In this document: positions 5,273 through 8,004 of the stretch, piece after piece
How the letters are laid out: every line of letters starts with the position of its first letter
How positions within the stretch are numbered: position 1 is the stretch's first letter
From: Gammaproteobacteria bacterium
Lineage (GTDB): Bacteria > Pseudomonadota > Gammaproteobacteria > SZUA-152
Direction of reading: 5' to 3'
Length of the DNA stretch: 8,004 nt
NCBI GenBank assembly: GCA_024762755.1
Contig: JANTGX010000091.1
Location: 1-8,004 of the forward strand
Program-made: the position numbers and the translations under genes
Notes under the pieces: model-generated
Told to the model about the DNA's origin: nothing
The model's input: the letters and a program-made list of their open reading frames with translations, nothing else
The model's database searches: none

Positions 5273-6148
5273 ATGGAACAGATCCCCAGCCTCGATGAGA
5301 TGCTCGTCAAGCCGCTGCCGCCCATGGACGGCGCGCAGTTCGCGCAATGGTCGGCGCTGCTGCGTGAGCGTACCGGCATGCGTCTGCCCGATAACCGCCG
5401 TTCCTTCCTCAGCACCAACCTCGGCATGCGCATGCGGGCCTTGGGCATCGACGACTACGGCGAGTACTACGCCTTGGTCAGCCAGGGCCGGCAGGGATTG
5501 GTGGAGTGGGACCGCCTGCTGCATCACCTGACGGTGCACGAGACCCGCTTCCTGCGCCACGAGAGTGTGCTCGCCCTGATCACCCAGCATTGCCTGCCGG
5601 CCAGTCCGTCTGCGTGCCCGGCCGAGCCACTGAGGATCGACGCCTGGAGCGTCGGCTGCTCCACCGGCCAGGAACCCTACGGCACCGCCATGGCCATCGA
5701 CGACCGCATGCGGGTCCTGGGCGCCCCCTACTACCTGGGGATGCTGGCCAGCGACATCAGTCGCGAGGCCCTGGCCACTGGACGCAAGGGCATCTACAGC
5801 TATCAGCAGGTGCAGGGTATCGGCCCCCGCTGGATGCACAACTACTTCGTCGAACTGGACGACGGCCGCTATCAGGTCAGCGAGGCCCTGCGCCAACGGG
5901 TCTGTTTTCAGCAGCTCAACATCCTCCAGGTGGGCGAGGCGCCCATCGGGCAGATGGACATCATCCTGTGCATGAATCTGCTGATTTATTTCGACCGCGA
6001 ACAGCGCCTGCAGATTGCCGACACCCTGGCCGATCACCTGCGTCCGGGCGGCATGTTGATACTGGGTGTGGGGGAGCTCCTCAACTGGGAGCACCCACGC
6101 ATGAAACGTTTTCCCTATGCCAATACCCTGGCATTCCAACACCAATAG
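5273..6148 (+). CDS. pilK: CheR-type chemoreceptor methyltransferase PilK
   Basis: Expected to methylate glutamates of PilJ using S-adenosylmethionine in the cytoplasm. The N-terminal helical domain contains RTGMRLPDNRRSFLSTNL and RMRALGIDDYGEYY, as in CheR. HETRFLRH lies at 89-96 and the SAM-binding segment WSVGCSTGQEPYGTAMAID starts at 125. ASDIS follows. DIILCMNLLIYF starts at 229 where typical CheR has CRN, and RPGGMLILGVGE ends the fold. The Met in place of Arg, and GQEP in place of GEEP, depart from classical CheR. From ATG 5273 the product has 291 residues, which I believe is about the P. aeruginosa PilK length. GTG 5249 and ATG 5261 are in-frame alternatives adding eight or four residues; the ribosome site for 5249 would sit inside the post-pilJ hairpin. 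It lies 27 bases before chpA. Confidence 0.9.
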   Translation: MEQIPSLDEMLVKPLPPMDGAQFAQWSALLRERTGMRLPDNRRSFLSTNLGMRMRALGIDDYGEYYALVSQGRQGLVEWDRLLHHLTVHETRFLRHESVLALITQHCLPASPSACPAEPLRIDAWSVGCSTGQEPYGTAMAIDDRMRVLGAPYYLGMLASDISREALATGRKGIYSYQQVQGIGPRWMHNYFVELDDGRYQVSEALRQRVCFQQLNILQVGEAPIGQMDIILCMNLLIYFDREQRLQIADTLADHLRPGGMLILGVGELLNWEHPRMKRFPYANTLAFQHQ

Positions 6149-6175
6149 CCAATTGGACAAGGTGCGCTGAGAGAT

Positions 6176-8004
6176 ATGGGCGAGGAACTCGATTACACCA
6201 CCCTGAAGTGGGTCAAAGACGAAATCCAGGAGAGCCTGAACCAGACCAGTCAGGCCCTGGAGACCTACGTCGAAAACCCCGGGGACGCAACGCAGCTGCG
6301 CTTCTGCGCCACCTATCTGCACCAGGTCTACGGCACCCTGCAGATGGTGGAGATCTACGGTGGCGCTCTGCTCGCCGAAGAGATGGAGAAGGTCGCCAAC
6401 GCCCTGCTCAACGGACAGGTCGGGCGTCAGGAAGACGCCTTCGAGGTACTCATGCGCGCCATCCTGCAGTTGCCGGCCTATCTCGAGGGCCTGGAGCACG
6501 GTCAGCGCGACATGCCCATGGCCCTGCTGCCCCTGCTCAACGACCTGCGCGCCGCCCGCGGCGAGAACCTGCTGTCGGAGAACGCCTTCTTCGCCCCCGA
6601 CCTCAGCGTCACCCCACCGGCTCCCCCCAGCGACAAGGAATACCCGGCGATCCAGGCCTATGCGCGCAAGCTGCGTCCCATCTTCCAGATGGCCATGCTG
6701 GGCTGGTATCGCGACAAGGACACCGCTGGCAGCCTGAAGAAACTGGCGGCGGTACTGCGTGAACTGCAGAACGCTTCGCAGAGTGAAGCGGCGCGTCGCC
6801 TGTGGTGGGTCGCCGGGGGTGTGATCGAGGCGCTGATCGACGGCGGCCTGCAGAGCGGCACCTCGCTGAAGCTGCTGCTCGGCCACATCGACCGCGAGAT
6901 CAAGCGGCTCATCGACGAAGGCGAGACGGCCCTGAGCGAGGCGCCGGCGCAGGAATTGCTGAAGAACTGCCTCTATTACGTGGGCAGCGCCCGCTCAACG
7001 GGGCCGCGTGTCAGTCACCTCAAGCAGGCCTTCGATCTGGATCGCCTGATGCCCTACGGCGGCGACCTCGAAGAGGCCATGGACAACCTCAAGGGCTCCT
7101 CCAACGACCTGCTGCAGAGCGTCTCCGAGGTGCTCAAGGAGGACCTCCTCTCGGTCAAGGACCGCCTCGACCTGTTCGTCCGCGACAGCCAACGCGAGGT
7201 GGCCGAGCTGGCCCCCTTGGGGGAGAGCCTGCAGCGCATCGCCGATACCCTGGCCATGCTCGGCCTGGGCGACCTGCGGCGCGTGATCCAGACCCAGAGC
7301 GGGCAGATGGAGGCCTTCGTCACGGGGGCCGAGACCGCCGACGACGACCGCCTGATGGAGATGGCCAGCGCCCTGCTGTATGTGGAGAGCTCGCTGCAGA
7401 ACCTGGCGGCCGCCCCCGCCAGGCACGACGAGGCGGAGACCGCCGATCTGGGCGCGGGCGAGGCCGCCTCGCCCGTGCTCATGCCGGCCGGTGAGCAGGC
7501 CCAGATCGTCAACCTGGTGATCGACGAATCGCGTCAACTGCTCAGCGACATCAAAGAGGGCTTCAACACCTTCGCCGAATCCAGCGCCTTCGAGACCATC
7601 GAGGAGGTACCGGCCAAGCTGTCGCAGATCCGCGGCGCCCTCGCCGTGCTGGGCATGGAGCGCGCCAGCGCCCTCATGCAGGCCGCCATCCACTATGTGA
7701 AGGACGAGGTACTGGCCACCCGACAGGTGCCTCCGGCCAGCGCCCTGGACGCCCTCGCCGACGTCATCACCAGCATCGAGTACTTCCTCGAGGCGGTGGA
7801 AGAAGGGCGCGCCCAGCCGGACACCATCCTCACCGTCGCCGAACTCAGCATCGAGGAGCTAGGCTACCCGCTGGCGCCCACGGCGGCAGAGGCCGAGGCC
7901 GCGGCGGGCGGTCGCCTGTCCGATTTCGATGCCCAGTTCGCCATGGACGAGTCGGAGAGCCTGACGCCCGAATTCGCGCCATCGGCCGCCCTGGCTGAGA
8001 CCGC
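6176..8004 (+). CDS. chpA: Pil-Chp hybrid histidine kinase ChpA (N-terminal part, runs off window end)
   Basis: The open frame continues without a stop to the window end, giving the first 609 residues of a protein that in P. aeruginosa exceeds 2000. ChpA combines several phosphotransfer domains with CheA-type kinase, CheW and receiver domains; only the FimL-like and early phosphotransfer region is visible here. MGEELDYTTLKWVKDEI matches the family start. YLHQVYGTLQMVEIYG places His49 in an Hpt-like setting (H-x-x-x-G). RGENLLSENAFFAPDLS at about 126-142 and LSVKDRLDLFV near 323-333 are also family-like. IADTLAMLGLG has Gln353, and SQIRGALAVLG has Ser483, at the position equivalent to the Hpt histidine. 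Acidic, Ala/Gly/Pro-rich linkers occur near 402-438 and 560-580. The kinase core is not in the window. The ribosome site is weak (GAGAG only two bases away; AAGG 13 bases away). Confidence 0.93.
   Translation, partial: MGEELDYTTLKWVKDEIQESLNQTSQALETYVENPGDATQLRFCATYLHQVYGTLQMVEIYGGALLAEEMEKVANALLNGQVGRQEDAFEVLMRAILQLPAYLEGLEHGQRDMPMALLPLLNDLRAARGENLLSENAFFAPDLSVTPPAPPSDKEYPAIQAYARKLRPIFQMAMLGWYRDKDTAGSLKKLAAVLRELQNASQSEAARRLWWVAGGVIEALIDGGLQSGTSLKLLLGHIDREIKRLIDEGETALSEAPAQELLKNCLYYVGSARSTGPRVSHLKQAFDLDRLMPYGGDLEEAMDNLKGSSNDLLQSVSEVLKEDLLSVKDRLDLFVRDSQREVAELAPLGESLQRIADTLAMLGLGDLRRVIQTQSGQMEAFVTGAETADDDRLMEMASALLYVESSLQNLAAAPARHDEAETADLGAGEAASPVLMPAGEQAQIVNLVIDESRQLLSDIKEGFNTFAESSAFETIEEVPAKLSQIRGALAVLGMERASALMQAAIHYVKDEVLATRQVPPASALDALADVITSIEYFLEAVEEGRAQPDTILTVAELSIEELGYPLAPTAAEAEAAAGGRLSDFDAQFAMDESESLTPEFAPSAALAET

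Noticed and set aside
6136..6156. Three CCAA units and a CCAATTGG palindrome across the pilK stop
   Set aside because: Too short to be a repeat or operator; the first two units are part of pilK coding sequence and the possible stem is only 5 bp.
5255..6886. Long minus-strand open frame opposite pilK and chpA (543 codons)
   Set aside because: It spans two well-identified plus-strand genes and their gap, with no ribosome site or recognisable domain.
7082..7105. DNLKGSS in ChpA (303-309) as another Hpt site
   Set aside because: It resembles the HxLKGSS core, but Asp replaces His, and the surrounding sequence aligns better with a non-Hpt helix leading into LSVKDRLDLFV. The resemblance is probably chance.

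Overview
The window is GC-rich bacterial DNA from a gammaproteobacterium. Gene order, glutathione synthesis and protein similarity suggest a Chromatiales- or Pseudomonas-like lineage, but the genus cannot be named from sequence alone. It holds the start of a Pil-Chp gene cluster, the chemosensory system that controls type IV pili and twitching motility, next to a divergent gshB gene. Adjacency of gshB and pilG is familiar from other gammaproteobacteria.

Layout. On the minus strand, positions 1-323 hold the N-terminal part of a lipoprotein of the ApbE family (FAD:protein FMN transferase), cut by the window edge. It overlaps by 4 bases (ATGA) with gshB, glutathione synthetase, at 320-1279. A 438-base divergent spacer (1280-1717) follows. 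It carries a candidate sigma-28 (FliA)-type promoter, a 9-bp inverted repeat overlapping its -35 element, a second candidate promoter with an extended -10, and a leader hairpin. On the plus strand come pilG (1718-2122), pilH (2167-2532), pilI (2549-3085), pilJ (3184-5208), pilK (5273-6148) and the first 609 codons of chpA (6176 to beyond the window end).

How the genes work together. By analogy with Pseudomonas aeruginosa, the receptor PilJ couples through the CheW-like PilI to the large histidine kinase ChpA. ChpA passes phosphate to the two single-domain response regulators PilG and PilH, which bias pilus extension and retraction. PilK is the CheR-type methyltransferase expected to adapt PilJ. 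The six genes are co-directional with gaps of 16 to 98 bases and look like one operon. The two longer gaps, before and after pilJ, both contain GC-rich hairpins without U tracts, which could set different mRNA levels for pilJ.

The coding content is a known system with normal gene order and no sign of mobile elements, tRNA/rRNA genes or CRISPR. The least explained parts are the pilG upstream region, the structured gaps around pilJ, and Hpt-like motifs of ChpA with different residues at the phosphorylatable position.
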